Shown: piece after piece, positions 1 through 11,139 of the stretch
Position numbering within the stretch: position 1 is the first letter of the stretch
Layout of the letters: each line of letters opens with the position of its first letter
Assembly (NCBI GenBank): GCA_018398585.1
Contig: JAGTTD010000011.1
Span: forward strand, 33,848,164-33,912,163
DNA: 64,000 nt
Origin: Simmondsia chinensis
Taxonomy: Eukaryota > Streptophyta > Magnoliopsida > Caryophyllales > Simmondsiaceae
Direction: 5' to 3'
Notes under the pieces: generated by a model
Database searches by the model: none
Seen by the model: the letters and a program-made list of their open reading frames with translations, nothing else
What the model was told of the DNA's origin: nothing
Program-made: the position numbers and the translations under genes

Positions 1-3000
1 CCTAGTAATGCAGACAGGTTCAAGAACAAAGGAAAAAAGCATCACCCAAATTTCAAGCCTGGTGGAAAGATTCAAAAGCCAAACAACAAATTCCTCGGAG
101 ATTGCTATCACTGTGGAAAGCGTGGACATATGGCCAAAGATTGTAGAAGTAAAAAGCCTAAAGACTCGAAGAACAAAGCCCACCTTGTAGAAGCAAAGAA
201 CATTGTAGCTGTTGTCTCAGAAGTGAACCTGGTCAACAACTTGACTGAATGGATAGTAGATACCGGGGCTAACAGGCACATCTGCACAGACAGAAACATG
301 TTCCAGGAATACCAAAAGATGTCTGATGGAGAGGTGGTCTTTATAGGCAATTCTACAGCTGCTCCAATCCTCAGAAAAGGGAAGATTACTTTAAAACTCA
401 CTTCTGAAAATTTTCTTACTTTAACGAATGTGCTGCATGTGTCTGATATGTGTAGAAATTTAATTTCGGGTAGTCTTTTGATCAAAGCTGGGTTGAAATT
501 ATCATTTGACTCAGACAAATTAGTTCTGACTAGGAATGGAGAATATGTGGGTAAGGATTTTTGCAATGATGGTCTGTTTGTCCTTGATGCTACTTGCATA
601 AATAACACTGCTAGTACCTCTTCTGCTTATATTGTTGAATCTCTTGAATTGTGGCATGCTCGCTTAGGACATATAAATGTTGAATCAATTAAACAGTTTA
701 AGAAAATGAACATGATCCCTAACTTCAGTGATATCAACTTTAATAAGTGTGAAGTATGTGTAGAAGCTAAGTATGCTAAAAAACCCTTTAAGTCCATTGA
801 GAGACAAATTGAACTTCTTGAACTAGTTCATACTGACTTAGGAGACTATAAAAGTATGATGAGTAGAGGTGGAAAAAGATACTACATAACTTTTGTAGAT
901 GATCACTCTAGATACTCAATGATATATCTCCTAACTACTAAAGATGAAGCAGATGAAATATTTTTAAAATATAAAGCCGAAGTTGAAAATCAGTTAGGAA
1001 GGAAAATTAAAAGAGTTAGGTCTGATATAGGGGGACAATATGATCCAACCTCTCTAGAAATATTATGTGAGAAAAATGGAATAATACATGAGCGAAGCCC
1101 ACCCTACTGTCCACAGCCTAATGGTGTTGTAGAGAGAAAAAATAGAACTGTAAAGGATATGATGAATGCTATGCTTATTAGTTCTGGACTACCTGACAAC
1201 ATGTTGGGGGAGGCGATACTATTTGCTTGTCATGCACTTAATAGAGTTCCTCTTAAGAAATTAGATAAAATCCCATACGAAATGTGGAAAGGTTATGCGC
1301 CTAATCTAAAATACTTAAAAGTGTGAGGGTGTCTAGCTAAGGTTGACTTTAAACATAGCAGAATTGGACCTAAGACTGTTGATTCTATTTTTATCGGATA
1401 TGCTCATCACAGTGCTACTCATCGTTTTTTAATTAAGGGATCTAATGATTCATATGCATGTGGTAGTATCATGGAATCTAGAGATGCTGGATTCTTTGAA
1501 CATATATTTCCCTTGAAGTCTAATGATGCACAGCCTACTAGTTTGCCTTCTCATAATGTAACTGCTAGTCATGATAATACTAATAATATAGACACTCCTA
1601 AAATTCGGAGGAGTAAAAGAGCTAGGAAAGAAACTAACTTTGGACCTGACTTTATAACCACTTTCCTATCAGAAGATAATTTCATAAATGAAGAAATTAC
1701 AAGTGTCTATATGTTAAAAGAAGACCCTAAAACCTATAATGAGGCCATAAGGTCAGTTGACTCTATCTTTTGGAAAGAAGCCATTAATAGCGAACTATAA
1801 TCAATTATAGGTAACCATACATGGGAATTGGTAGACCTTCATAGAGATTGTAAGCCAATAGGTTGTAAGTGAGTCTTTAGAAAGAAAATAAAGGCTGATG
1901 GGACAAGAGACAAGTTTAAGGAGAGGTTAGTGGCTAAGGGTTATACCCAGAAACATGGGTTAGATTATTTTGATACTTATGCACCTGTTGCTAAAATTGC
2001 CACGATCAGAGCTTTGATCGCCCTTGCGTCCATCCATGATTTAATAGTGCATCAAATGCATGTTAAAACAGCATTCCTTAATGGTGACCTAGACGAAGAG
2101 ATTTACATGAAGCAACCTGAGGGTTTTGTGGTTCCTGGTAATGAAAATAAAGTTTGTAAACTTGTAAAATCTCTATATGGTCTCAAACAGGCACCTAAAC
2201 AATGGCATAAGAAATTTAACAGCACTTTAGTGGCTAATAATTTCCTAGTAAACAATAGTGATTCGTGTGTGTACTCTAAGTGTGATTCAAATGAATGTGT
2301 AATAATTTGTCTATATGTCGATGATATGCTGATATTTGGCACAGACTTGAATGTTGTCAATGAGATGAAAAACCTTCTATGCTCTAAATTTGAAACGAAA
2401 GACATGGGTGAGGCATACGTGATTTTAGGAGTTAAAATTGTGAAAACTCCAGAAGGCATAAGCCTAAACCAGTCTTACTATATTGAGAAGATACTTAGAA
2501 AGTTCAATATGGTCAATAATGATCCTGTTAGAACACCTTATAATCCCAGTGTACATTTAACTAAACATAAATGTGTTGCTATGTGCCAATCTGAGTATGC
2601 CAAGATAATTGGTAGTGTTATGTTTCTAATGAACTACACTAGACCTGACATTGCATATGCTGTAAGTAGACTCAGTAGATACACACATAATCATAATCAA
2701 GAGCATTGGAATGCGTTAAAAAGATTGCTTAAATATTTGAAAGGAACCATGGATTGGAGACTTCACTATAGAAAGTATCCCGCTATATTATAAGGATATT
2801 GCGACGCCAATTGGGTGTCTGACAACGATGAAATTAGTTCCACTAGTGGATATGTGTTCACACTAGCTGGAGGTGCTATATCTTAGAAATCATCTAAGCA
2901 ATCTTGTACTGCCACGTCTACTATGGAATCTAAGTTTATTGCTCTTGAGTTTGCAAGTCATGAAGCCGAGTGGCTAAGAAGTCTACTGGGAGACGTGCCA

Positions 3001-3264
3001 TTGTGGGGGCTTCCAGCTCCATCAGTGTCGCTTCACTGTGATAGTCAAGTTGCAATTGCTGTGGCTAAGAACAAGGTTTACAATGGCAAGAGGAGACACA
3101 TTTGTCTCAGGCATAAGATCGTGAAAGATCTACTAGAAAGTGGAGTGATATCACTAAACTATGTAAAGTCTGAAAAGAATCTTGCGGATCCGTTGACAAA
3201 AGGCCTTTGTCGTAAAATGATTGTAGAAACATCGAGGGGGATGGGATTAAAGTCTATACATTAA
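1..3264 (+). pseudogene. Ty1/copia gag-pol polyprotein, 3' part, five in-frame stops
   Basis: Retrotransposon polyprotein, already open at base 1, so the start lies outside the window. Domains in order, all in one frame: gag CCHC zinc knuckle (CYHCGKRGH, about 106-150); aspartic protease with DTG at 259-267; integrase HHCC region (LWHARLGHIN...CEVC, about 649-770); integrase core with Asp near 830 and 1024 and Glu near 1130 (VVERKNRT); reverse transcriptase with YVDDML at about 2311-2328; RNase H from about 2797, ending at 3264. Stops interrupt the frame at 1324 (TGA), 1798 (TAA), 1870 (TGA), 2791 (TAA) and 2884 (TAG); the stops at 1324, 1870 and 2884 fall where the family normally has Trp. 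I see no frameshift across 3.2 kb. The domain order protease-integrase-RT-RNase H is diagnostic of copia rather than gypsy. The element is not functional. Confidence 0.95.
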
Positions 3265-3863
3265 TAAACTGTGATGTATCCAACCCGGTTTAACATGTTC
3301 AATGTGAGAAGTTATAGTTTCATTCAAGATATGCACTATATTTTATGTTGTCCCTCCCTATGGTGTGACAGTGCGGAGACGGGTCCAATGTCATATGTTG
3401 GCGGTGTAAGCACGACTTGCACATAACGGACACTGTCTGTATGTTACCAGGGGTAAGGTTGAGCTTTAGCTCTTAATGGACCCATATCCATATGTTTGGT
3501 GGTGTGCGGCAGCACACACTTGATGGGATGCACCTATATAGGTGTGGGAGTCTGGCCGCTCCCTGTGAAGGATTTGAGACTTACCTTCTAGAGCGCCTAT
3601 GAACATCCAGGATGAGCGCATGGCCGATTAAACGCACCAAGCCGCAGGAGTTGCAGAGATCTGGAGTTCGGTATGTGTCCAAGTGGAAGACTATACAACC
3701 CCTTGTGAGGTTCAAGACAAAAGTCACTTTGCAAGATGTTGGTCCTAAACTTGGGTTACACTAGGTGACGATTCAGGTCGCAAGACATCGGCGCTGAAAA
3801 ACCAAACTTCCTTTGCCCAGTCTATTTCTTTCTCTTCCTTCGCTTGTATCATTTGTGGGGGAT
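3265..3863 (+). other. Copia 3' untranslated region with polypurine tract
   Basis: Internal non-coding stretch between the RNase H stop and the 3' LTR. No coding potential seen. It ends in a G-rich tract (TTTGTGGGGGAT, about 3852-3863) directly before the LTR's TG, which is where the plus-strand primer (PPT) is expected. Confidence 0.75.
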
Positions 3864-4868
3864 TGTTGGAAAAATGATACAAGATAAGTCCAAATGTGTA
3901 GGTAGTTGTGTCCCACATTGTGTAGTTGCCAATCCCGCATTGATAATTTAGGAGGGGGTAGTTGGGTTTATAAGAGAGTATGTTTTTTATTTATTTGAAT
4001 TAAGCCTTGGGTGAATGAATGGAGGGAACCACACTCGCACGCGCGCCGCCCGCCCGCCCGCCGCGCCATGCTCGGGTGAGGGTGTGGGTGTGGTTGAGTT
4101 TTTACACCGGGTATATTTATTTTACGGAAAAACTTTTACCGTCACTGTCTTTAAAAACGCAGTTGCTATTTACTGCATTAAACATATGCAGATGCGTTTT
4201 TAGCCGTTGCATCCATGCATTAAACAACAGCTGCATTATTACCCGTTGCTAATTAACTACTAGGTCGTAATCTTTTAGTATAAATATGAAGCTTGAGCAG
4301 TGCACCAAACAACGCAACAGAAAACAGCTTCCTTTTCTTCTCTCTCATTTTCCTATTTTCTTCAATCTCTGAGCAAAGTTCGAGACGTTCCTAACCGGCA
4401 ATTAACGAGTGCACGTTAAGGGTCGGATCGTGTAAATCCTGGAGGACGGCCGCCTACTCATCTGTTTGCACCGAAGCAGAGGCGAAATCGTCTTTTAGGA
4501 CAGTGGCTATTTACCATGGCACGGTATCTTCGGTATTTTCTAATCCAACTTCCCTCTTACGGTATTTTTTGAGTGTCGTGTTCAATATTCGACTGCGTTT
4601 ATTTTGTCACAACATTGCTGCTTTATTTCACTGCATTACACCAAAGTTAACGCTAAATTGTTTACTGTTTTAAATTACAGTAATATCTCATTTTTTCTGC
4701 CTTTTTCAGTTCGAAATTGCTGTAATTTTTGATTCATTTACTGTAATTTTTAGCAGCACCATCTGGTCATTTTTACTGCATTTTTCGGATAATTTTTCGA
4801 TAGTATACAGCAGTATTTTACTTATTATTATACGCAGTATTGTTACTGTATACACTATATTTCCAACA
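3864..4868 (+). repeat. 3' LTR of the copia element
   Basis: About 1005 bp. It starts TGTTGGAAA right after the purine tract and ends TTTCCAACA, the inverted terminal repeat expected of an LTR. A GC-rich patch lies at 4035-4075 and a TATA-like TTTATAA near 3968. The 5' LTR and the left TSD lie outside the window, so insertion age cannot be judged here. Confidence 0.85.
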
Positions 4869-5041
4869 CACACACATATATATATATATTTGATGCGAAA
4901 GAAATATATAATATATTTATTTTTAATAAATAGACAAATAAATGCATCTGATCCGTGTCCTATTTGTGTACTTCTATGAGATATAACACTTCCATCCCCA
5001 ATTTTTTGTACGTGTCTTTGTCAATGTCCTCGATACGACAA

Positions 5042-5493
5042 GTGGTTAAACTTTATCTTTCATCCCAATGTCCTTATATGATAGTAATGTTTAACATCAA
5101 TTTTAATTAAGAAAAGTCAATTTTAATTACTGACAAAAACAACATCCATGGGCCTATACTACTATTTGAAAGTTTGGGCTTCTAGAATTGGGCCATGACA
5201 GTTAAATATTGGGCCTCTAATTTTATGAACTCTATTTATAATAAAGTGATTATGAATCTTTTATCCCGATTTCCTCATAATAATGTTTAACATCAATTTT
5301 GATTAAGAAAATCAGTTTTAAGTACTAAAAAAAGACAATATTCATGGCCCAGGGCGTCTCCTACCTATTCGGTTATCGCCCAGGGGTCAGGAGTTCGATT
5401 CTTACTGAGGATATACTTATGACTTATCTGTTTATGGGGACTATGAGCCTTCTCATGGGTTGGGGTTGAGTGGAGTAACCCAGTCTCTCGTTA

Positions 5494-5533
<40 letters not shown>

Positions 5534-5625
5534 AAAAGACAATATTCATGGGCCTATACTAGTATTTGAAAGTCTGGGCTTTAAGAATTGGGCCAGGACC
5601 GTTAAGTATCGGGCCTCTAATTTTA
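5042..5625. repeat. Two diverged tandem copies of a ~190-bp unit, the second split by a SINE
   Basis: Unit 1 (about 5042-5230) and unit 2 (about 5245-5347 plus 5534-5625) share the same order of landmarks: ATCCCxATxTCCTxAT, AATGTTTAACATCAATTTT, CATGGGCCTATACTA, GAATTGGGCCA and GGGCCTCTAATTTTAT. Unit 2 is interrupted exactly by the SINE at 5348-5533. Confidence 0.75.
5348..5533 (+). mobile_element. tRNA-derived SINE with poly(A) tail
   Basis: About 186 bp. The 5' part carries an A-box-like TGGCCCAGGGCG and a B-box-like GAGTTCGATTC, the internal Pol III promoter of a tRNA. It ends in a long A tract (5496-5530). An 18-bp perfect direct repeat, AAAAGACAATATTCATGG, lies at 5330-5347 and 5534-5551, a textbook TSD. 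The neighbouring unit without the insert confirms both boundaries. Confidence 0.85.
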
Positions 5626-6176
5626 TAACATAACGTAGCGCCCATGCTGTGGCAGACAACAATTTTGGGCCTGTAGTCCAATTTTTATTGCTGGCAATCT
5701 CAAATCTCAAGTCACATGTTTAAAAATAGGAAATTTATTTAAGGATAAGTTTGATCATTTATCAGTTAAATCGGGTTAAATATCCCCGTATAACAAAGAG
5801 TACAAATAGAACCCAACATCGTATGTTTGATGCCCTTAGGCGAGCCTGGATTGATCCCGATATGTTAGGGGTAACAAAGGTGTTTAAGTTAGTAAATCAC
5901 ATTTTGATTATTTATTTTTATCATAATACCAATTACTATGTGATCCATTTATATTACACACGTACAAACACAAACGCGTATATATATATATATGATATGA
6001 TATGATTTTTATGAGAGGATGAATTTTAGGCCACACATTTAGTTAAAATAGAGGTAAGGGGTGACATCACGTGGGAGAAAAATGATGTCAGCAGCCAAAT
6101 GAGTGGTCCAAAATGTTCTCTATCACTCTTACTTTATCATAAGATTCATGTTCTTTATATATATATATATATAGTC

Positions 6177-6340
6177 CCTTAGGGACATAGCCGAGTGGTC
6201 GTGATCGCCGGGTGCCAACGAGGTGACCCGGGATCGAATCCCACAAAACTCAAAGTGGTGTCCTCTTTAATGAGGACTTTAAAGGGTTTATCCCCTCCCC
6301 CCTCCCCATGGCTATACCATCATTAAAAAATATATATGTG
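6177..6340 (+). mobile_element. tRNA-like SINE
   Basis: Leu/Ser-tRNA-like A box (ATAGCCGAGTGGTCG) followed about 45 bp later by a B box (GGGATCGAATCCC), then a body and an A-rich end near 6325. It is too divergent, and lacks the stems, to be a tRNA gene. TSD not resolved because the flanks are (TA)n. Confidence 0.65.
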
Positions 6341-6743
6341 TGTGTGTGAAAAGGAAAAAGATATTTAAGCATTATTTTTTTAAATATTATTGGCCATGTA
6401 CGATAATCATAAATTTGTGATATAGTTAATTTCAAAAGAAATATATAATTGTATAAGTTAATTACTTTGGATCTTTGGCCTTAAAACAAGGGACTGTTTG
6501 GCTAAATTTTTTTATTGTATAACATATATATTTTTACAAAAAAAAAACTCTTTTACAATTTGAGGTGTTTGATCTAAAAGAAAAGGAGATAAATATTATT
6601 TTTCTACCTTTAAGTAAAAATAAAAAATAATACTCGTCTTTTAAAGTGAAAATAAAAACAAAATAAAAAAATCTTCATAGAAGTACTTTTAATAAAAGAG
6701 GACAGAGTAATATTTTTACAGCCTAGTTAAAAGAAAAAAAAGG

Positions 6744-7111
6744 GTAAGTTACGTATTAAAATCCTGAGATTTTGTATATTAATATTTTATTTCATGAATT
6801 TTTAAAAAAATATTTTAGTTCATGTTATATGTATTTAGTAAAATAGTCCAAACGATAATATGTAAGGGTGTAAAATAAGCCTCTCATCAGCTCTTCTTTA
6901 CTAGCAGTACTACAAGATTGTAGTTTATGTGAGATTTGTGAGGAGGCGGTGGATTTAGTTACCAACAAATAACGGAAAACTTGCACCCTTTCATATCATC
7001 AGTTGGATTATCTTATTAAATACACAGTAAGTTTCAGATAAAAATATTATTTAACAAAATTAGTGAACTAAAAATTAATAATAAACCTTATATAATAACA
7101 TGTAATTTACC
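6744..7111. mobile_element. Foldback MITE (TAAATTACAxATTA family)
   Basis: Left end GGTAAGTTACGTATTAAAAT and right end, read on the minus strand, GGTAAATTACATGTTATTAT form long imperfect inverted repeats. Related copies lie near 17787-18461, 33030-33470 and 33980-34140. No coding sequence. Confidence 0.6.
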
Positions 7112-7189
7112 GATCAGAGAAAGATAGAGGAGTGAATGTAACAATGGATGACGAAAGGGAGGAAATGATGAATCATGATGACGGGGATG

Positions 7190-7699
7190 AGTTACATATC
7201 AAAGGAAGTTCCATCATAAAACCAATTGACAATAGGTGGAGTAGCTCTTTATGTACATAAACTAGTATTTTTATCACTACCCACAGATGTGGGATTGCCT
7301 TGTTGGCATTTTGGGTTGTATCAAACTACCACACTCCACAACCGTCGTCCTCGATGACTTCACTCCGAGTAGGTAGACCTTTTCTCTCGTGGACGACTTT
7401 ACTCTACTCTAAGTAAGCACTTTCGAAACTTAAGGTCGTTAAAAGTGGCTTGTCCAGTACGGCCATCGAGCAAGGCCCGTCCATACCAGACCAAGCACGA
7501 TTATGGAGAAAGGTCCGTCCTATACCAAACCGAGCTCGTTGGAATCGATCCAAGGATCGATGGCTCTGATACCAATGTTACGTATATACCAAAGGAGATT
7601 TCATCCCAAAATCAGTAACTCTTTAAATATGTAAACCAATATTTTTTCATTACTACCCACCGATATGGTATCGCTTTGTTTGCACTTTGGGCAGTATCA
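7190..7699 (-). mobile_element. TRIM (miniature LTR retrotransposon), complete
   Basis: About 510 bp. Direct terminal repeats at 7190-7323 and 7576-7699 share landmarks (CAAAGGA, ACCCAC, GATxTGGxAT, TTTGGG, GTATCA). Immediately left of the right repeat, GGCTCTGATACCAA (7562-7575) is the reverse complement of a plant tRNA-Met primer-binding site, so the element lies on the minus strand. GGATG flanks both sides (7185-7189 and 7700-7704) as a 5-bp TSD. The internal 252 bp encode nothing. Solo relatives of the LTR lie near 25577-25690 and 62700-62820. Confidence 0.8.
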
Positions 7700-7732
7700 G
7701 GATGACATGAAATGAATATAATGGCATGCATA

Positions 7733-7925
7733 TCTCTCTCTCTCTCTATGTATGTATGTATGTATGTACTCATCATCATCATCATACTCTCTCTCTCTGC
7801 CTCTGAGTTGATCATAAAGTCCTCCTGTACTGTATGTCTGTCACTGCAATGCACTGTCACTCTAGTACTGTACTGTTACACACTAGCCCCACTACCCCCC
7901 ATGCATGCATGCATGCATGCATGTG
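7733..7925. repeat. Cluster of simple repeats
   Basis: (TC)n at 7733-7747, (TGTA)n at 7749-7767, (CAT)n at 7770-7784, (CT)n at 7786-7798 and (ATGC)n at 7900-7924. No gene seen. Confidence 0.85.
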
Positions 7926-8108
7926 TATATCCCCTCCATGTGAATCCCATTAATTATCATCTATTAAATGTAGATTTCTTTTGAAATTTTTGCACCAAAA
8001 ATGATACTTCTCCTCCTACTTTACTCCCCCCACTACTTTAATTTTTATTATGGGCTCCCATTTCTCCCTCATTGAATTTGGCTTTATTTGATTGCTACAT
8101 GAATTTAA

Positions 8109-8483
8109 GCATTTTTTTTATTAAAGATCTTTATACTGTATTTATTATGTTAATTTAGTATTTGTACTATTTATTATGTTAATTTAGTCCTTCTACTATT
8201 TATATTATGTCAATTTAATCATATGATCAAAATAAAGTTAAGTTAATAATATAATTTTTAACAGTACAATCATGTTAGATACCAGTAATTCACTACAAAT
8301 TCACCTATTGATTCAATTTAACCAACTTATTGCCAAACCATTAAAAATTTTTATCAAAAACTTTACTTTAGGGACCAAATCTATACAATATAAATAATAG
8401 AGGGATTAATTGATACGATTAAAAGTTTAAGGACCAAATTTACATGATAGACGAAGTACATGAACCTTTGGCGTAAATAACCC
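8109..8483. mobile_element. Foldback MITE, degenerate
   Basis: The right end (GTACATGAACCTTTGGCGTAAATAACCC) mirrors the left-end sequence of the related element at 48694. The body repeats 'TTAATTTAGT' motifs and their complements on the two arms. The left terminus is poorly preserved. Confidence 0.5.
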
Positions 8484-9037
8484 GTAAATTTATTGTGTCA
8501 ACTTCTAATGAGATAAGTATAAATATTTAGTTGTCTAAATGAAAAGTGGTGCTTCCTTAGGATCAACGTGCTAAATTAATAATCTCCATAAAATTATAAT
8601 ATAATACATTTCAATTATTTTCTTTGTATTTTATAGGTTCATAATATTTTATAAATTAATAATTAGTTAAAAGATACATACTGTAATAAATTAAGTATTT
8701 CTCAAACTATAAATAAAAATTAGTTTGTCTTTATTGAAAGTTAAATCTGACCAAATCTCATATTTAATTATTTGCAATGTGCCCGAATGTCTTTATGTGT
8801 TTATAGGCGTATTGGCTTATTAGGCTGTACCTATCTACCTATACGCCTATCTGTCTACTATCGGTCTATTTGCTTATTTGTTTATTTGGCATATTTGCTT
8901 ATACTAGCTGCCTTGTAGGGAAGGTTTTGCCTCGTAGTCTCCTCTAGGACATTTTTATGCTATGGCTTACTCTTTTGCTTTTATGACCTATTGCTCACAG
9001 CTCATTGCTCACAAGTCACCATAATGCAATGAAGATG

Positions 9038-9186
9038 TACCTCTCAGGCCGGGGGTCCTCGGAAACAGCCTCTCTTCAGGTAGACACCCTAAAAGGGGGA
9101 GGGCTGCGTACATTTACCTCCCTAGACCCCGCTTTTGTGGGAGCTATTGAGGCACTGGGATTGTTGTTGTTGTCGTTGTTGTTGCC
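9038..9186 (+). mobile_element. Non-5S SINE, (TTG)n tail
   Basis: Contains the body shared by all the window's SINEs (GGGGTCCTCGGAAACAGCCTC, then GGGCTGCGTACAT, then GACCCCGC, GTGGGAGC, GAGGCACTGGGA) and ends in TTG repeats (9164-9186). The 5' limit is unclear. Confidence 0.7.
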
Positions 9187-9379
9187 CGAAAGTCTTGGTG
9201 TTGCTTTCTCATAGTATAACTAAAAGTTTTAGTGCGTTGGTTGATGCTTGGAGTGCTCCCTTGCGTGACACTAGTATCAAAGGTTGTGTATCATCGTCAA
9301 CTTCTATTTCATTTTGAGATTGCACTGTCGTGTTATCAATGATATCATATCATTTTACGATACATTGAATCTTAACTTT

Positions 9380-9845
9380 AGGTCTGTTTGAGATAGCTTA
9401 TTCTGGAGAAATAAGTACTTTTCCTGAAAAAAAAAAAATACTTTTCTAGAATCTAGAGGGTGTTTGACAAATATCAAAAAGCGTTTTTTATTAAAAACAG
9501 AAGCAGAAATTTGGTACTTTTGATTATAAGCAGAAGCATAATTAAAAACTTAAAATTTTTAGGACAAAAATACCCCTACTCAAATATTAAAATTACATCA
9601 TACCCTATCATCTTTCAAAACTCTAACCCTTTAACCAACCAATTTGGTTCTTTTTGGTAATTTGACAAAAAAAAGTACTTTTTTTTAAACACTGGCCAAA
9701 TACTAACAATAATAGAATAAGCGCTTCTGACTAGTTGAGCCAAACCCAAAATGCTTATTCAAAACAACACTGTTCACATAAGTGCTTTTACAGAAAGCGC
9801 TTTTAAAATAAGCAGTTTTTTCACAGCAATTTCAAACAGACCCTT
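9380..9845. mobile_element. Foldback MITE with GGTCTGTTTGA termini
   Basis: Left end GGTCTGTTTGAGATAGCTTA and right end, complemented, GGTCTGTTTGAAATTGCTGTG are inverted repeats, and motifs such as AGTGCTTTTACAG recur inside. Termini next to TTA suggest a 3-bp TSD, but this is ambiguous. A relative may lie at 19660-20040. Confidence 0.55.
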
Positions 9846-11139
9846 AGTTACTTAATGTGATAAATCGAATTTATCGAACTTTAATAAGTAACTAAATATA
9901 ATATATTTCCTGGTAAGCCAAAAAATAAAAAGTATCTTTTTAAGTTAATAATTATTAATTTATAAATAAATTAATATCTCGCTAAATTAATAAATATTAG
10001 GTGGTCATGAAACTATTAATTTAAACACATTATACTGTACTTACATATAATAAAAATTTATTACTTTTCCAAAAAAAAAATAAATAATGTTGTATTTTTT
10101 TTTTTTTTTGGAACACTTAATATTTTATTTTTGATTTATGAATTATTGGTCACAATAATAGGAAGAATATAGAATTAATAACAATGAATAGACAACACAA
10201 ATGGGACAATGGGGGTGCAATTCAGACTCTTCCTATAATTTTCAGACTGCAATCCTTTTGTTATTATTTACAAGAAAAATAAAAAATAAAATAAAGGGGG
10301 GCAAAATGCAGGAGGAATTTAAGTGGTGGCCCTGTCTTTTTGCATGCTTACATTTTTGGGCAATTTTGAATTACCCACTTGGACATTTATTTCCCGATAT
10401 TTGGATTACAAGCTCGAGAAAATGCAGCAGTGCATGACGAGTCCCGAAGGCAAATAACTATAAACAACAAGATACCCAACACAACAAACAACCACTAAGG
10501 TCTTATTTGGTTGATACATGAATTGAATTTCGAGTTACATTTGGTATTAGAAATAGTGGCGGAGTTGGGATCTAAAACTAGCGAACTCAATTATAATAGG
10601 AATTATTATTTTAGCATTCTAGTATGGATAATTGATGCTTATCTCCTGTACTATTTATAACCATACAACACATTAATATATTTTAGTACTCTAATATAGA
10701 CAGTTACTCACTCTCGTATATACGTGGTTCCGACACTAATTACAAATATAAATTAAGTACATAATTTGAATACACAGTAGGTGTTGAAGCATAGTAGTTA
10801 GAACCTTTGGGGGTAGAGCCTACGTAGCTTCACTGTCGTACTTGGACTACAGTACACAGAGAGAGAGAGAGAGAGAGAGTCAATTCTGCTGTTGTTAATA
10901 CAGCAACGTGAAAGCAAGGCACACTGTAATCTTTGGTCAAACCCTCTGTAAGCTATTAACTCTTTATCCCTTTTGCCTTCCCCCTATTAAATGCACGACT
11001 CCTCCCTCTAATCTCTTATCGCTCTCTCTTTTTTAAGGTTTATTAACGCCAAATATCTCTATATTTTATAAATTATATCAATTTAATTCTTATATTTTTA
11101 ATTGTATTAACCTAAAGAGGTATCGACACGCAAGTATCT
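9846..11139. other. Intergenic, no gene seen
   Basis: AT-rich. A (GA)n tract lies at 10859-10879. Short open frames show no recognisable domain or codon structure. Confidence 0.6.

Noticed and set aside
2103..2459. Minus-strand 118-codon frame
   Set aside because: Shadow of the copia reverse transcriptase.
6177..6250. A tRNA-Leu/Ser gene
   Set aside because: A and B boxes are present, but acceptor and anticodon stems do not pair and an A-rich SINE-like end follows.
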